Shown: in pieces, positions 63,245-64,000 of the stretch
How the letters are laid out: the number at the start of each line of letters is the position of its first letter
Numbering within the stretch: position 1 is the first letter of the stretch
Origin: Haliscomenobacter sp.
Lineage (GTDB): Bacteria > Bacteroidota > Bacteroidia > Chitinophagales > Saprospiraceae
DNA length: 64,000 bases
NCBI GenBank assembly: GCA_016713275.1
Contig: JADJPL010000001.1
Location: 679,001 to 743,000 of the forward strand
Direction of reading: 5' to 3'
The notes under the pieces: model-generated
The model's input: the letters and a program-made list of their open reading frames with translations, nothing else
Database searches by the model: none
Told to the model about the DNA's origin: nothing
Position numbers and translations under genes: made by a program

Positions 63245-64000
63245 ATGCTCATGAAACGGAACGTATGCCTATTGGTCCTCCTTGGACTGGGTACTTCTTT
63301 TTCCCTCCAGGCTCAGGAAGCTCCGGCCCCAGAAACGCCGCCTTCTGCCTGGACCGTCGGCGCAGGCATCGGCCTGGATTTTTCCCAGTTGCTCCAGATC
63401 AACCCCAAGCAAGGCGCGGGCCAAAACCGGTTCGGACTAGGTGGAGCGACCACCCTCTATGCGAAGTTGAACAACTCCAAGCGGGTCAACTGGGACAACA
63501 CCCTGGTTTGGCAGTTTGCCGTCCAGAAACTGGGTTCTGGCCCTCTGGCCAATGGAGAGCCCGTTCCTTTTCAAAAAGCGATCGACGAATTTCGCTTGAG
63601 TTCCAAATTCGGTTACCGGACCGCCGATACCTCCAAATTTTTCTACGCCGTGGACGTGAACCTGCTGAGCCAGATCACGCCTACCTTCCGGGGCACTACC
63701 CAGTATCCCGGGAACTTCCTCTCCGATATTAGCAACACCAACGCTACCCCGCTTTCCCGATTTTTTTCCCCGGCAACCCTGAACTTATCCGTAGGGATTG
63801 ATTTGAAACCGAACAAAAAATTATCGGTATTCTACTCGCCGGTGGGCGCCAAGTTCGTCATTGTTTCCAATGACGATATTGCCCGCCAGGGCGTTCATGG
63901 TAACCCGGTGACGAAAAACGCCAACGGCGCCGTGATCGATTTTGAAAACGTAGATGCTCAGATCGGGTCCTTGCTGAAAGCCAACTACGCCAACAAGTTC
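63245..64000 (+). CDS. DUF3078 family exported protein (3' partial)
   Basis: The frame is open from ATG 63245 (or 63251, MKRNVCLLVLLGLGTSFSLQ) to the window end, 252 codons. Signal peptide ends near LQAQ. The body fits DUF3078 of Bacteroidota: WTVGAGIGLDFSQLLQINPK, GLGGATTLYAKLNNSKRVNW, NTLVWQFAVQKLGSG, EFRLSSKFGYRTADTSKFFY, VFYSPVGAKFVIVSNDDIA. These are predicted outer-membrane barrel-like proteins of unknown function. It starts about 22 bases behind the channel gene. Confidence 0.88.
   Translation, partial: MLMKRNVCLLVLLGLGTSFSLQAQEAPAPETPPSAWTVGAGIGLDFSQLLQINPKQGAGQNRFGLGGATTLYAKLNNSKRVNWDNTLVWQFAVQKLGSGPLANGEPVPFQKAIDEFRLSSKFGYRTADTSKFFYAVDVNLLSQITPTFRGTTQYPGNFLSDISNTNATPLSRFFSPATLNLSVGIDLKPNKKLSVFYSPVGAKFVIVSNDDIARQGVHGNPVTKNANGAVIDFENVDAQIGSLLKANYANKF

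Overview
The window reads as a chromosome segment from a Bacteroidota bacterium, most likely of the Saprospiria type. Reasons: a mini type IX secretion sorting-domain protein, Bacteroidota-style promoters (TTTG or TTG, about 20 nt, TAnnTTTG), many DUF families typical of the phylum (DUF2177, DUF3078, DUF3667), Reg_prop and TonB-barrel proteins, and octamer repeat arrays whose translation reads EVTKLRGY. Placement below phylum is inference.

Layout. 1-12 kb is core: 3' part of icmF, a coiled-coil protein, an OmpA-type lipoprotein, thrS, lpxD, an ABC exporter and rocD. At 12.8-13.8 kb a ~1 kb block of almost pure G/T/C homopolymers interrupts a TspO-like gene and looks artefactual. 15.2-22.2 kb is a TetR-controlled tripartite RND efflux operon with a palindromic operator candidate in its promoter and a second copy in the outer-membrane gene. 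22.6-34 kb is a mixed accessory stretch: PLP lyase, SDR plus AraC, propeller lipoprotein, erythromycin-esterase-like and MerB-like proteins, and an AraC/membrane/SnoaL cluster. 34.3-43 kb is a repeat-rich, cassette-like array: long paralogous leader repeats, each with a promoter followed at once by a hairpin, separate unrelated small cargo genes (DUF2200, VOC, a Doc toxin-antitoxin pair, exported proteins, DUF1643). Three attC-like hairpins lie there and no integrase is visible. 43-48 kb holds an IS inserted in a decayed locus with effector-associated-domain, subtilase and TPR traces. 48-64 kb returns to core-like content: DUF1697, a Crp regulator, a C_GCAxxG_C_C protein, a methyltransferase, a TonB-type barrel, dienelactone hydrolase, a RAYT transposase between two REP arrays, tRNA-CAT, two MscS channels, recX, a sigma-70 fragment and a DUF3078 protein.

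Four families of short non-coding repeats punctuate the window, often directly at stop codons: octamer arrays, a ~90 bp MITE with 9-bp target duplications, REP palindromes tied to the RAYT, and a 160-bp palindrome. At least fifteen genes carry single-base indels, mostly lost bases in homopolymers. I read most of these as sequencing error, so interrupted genes are given as single loci with the shift position stated.
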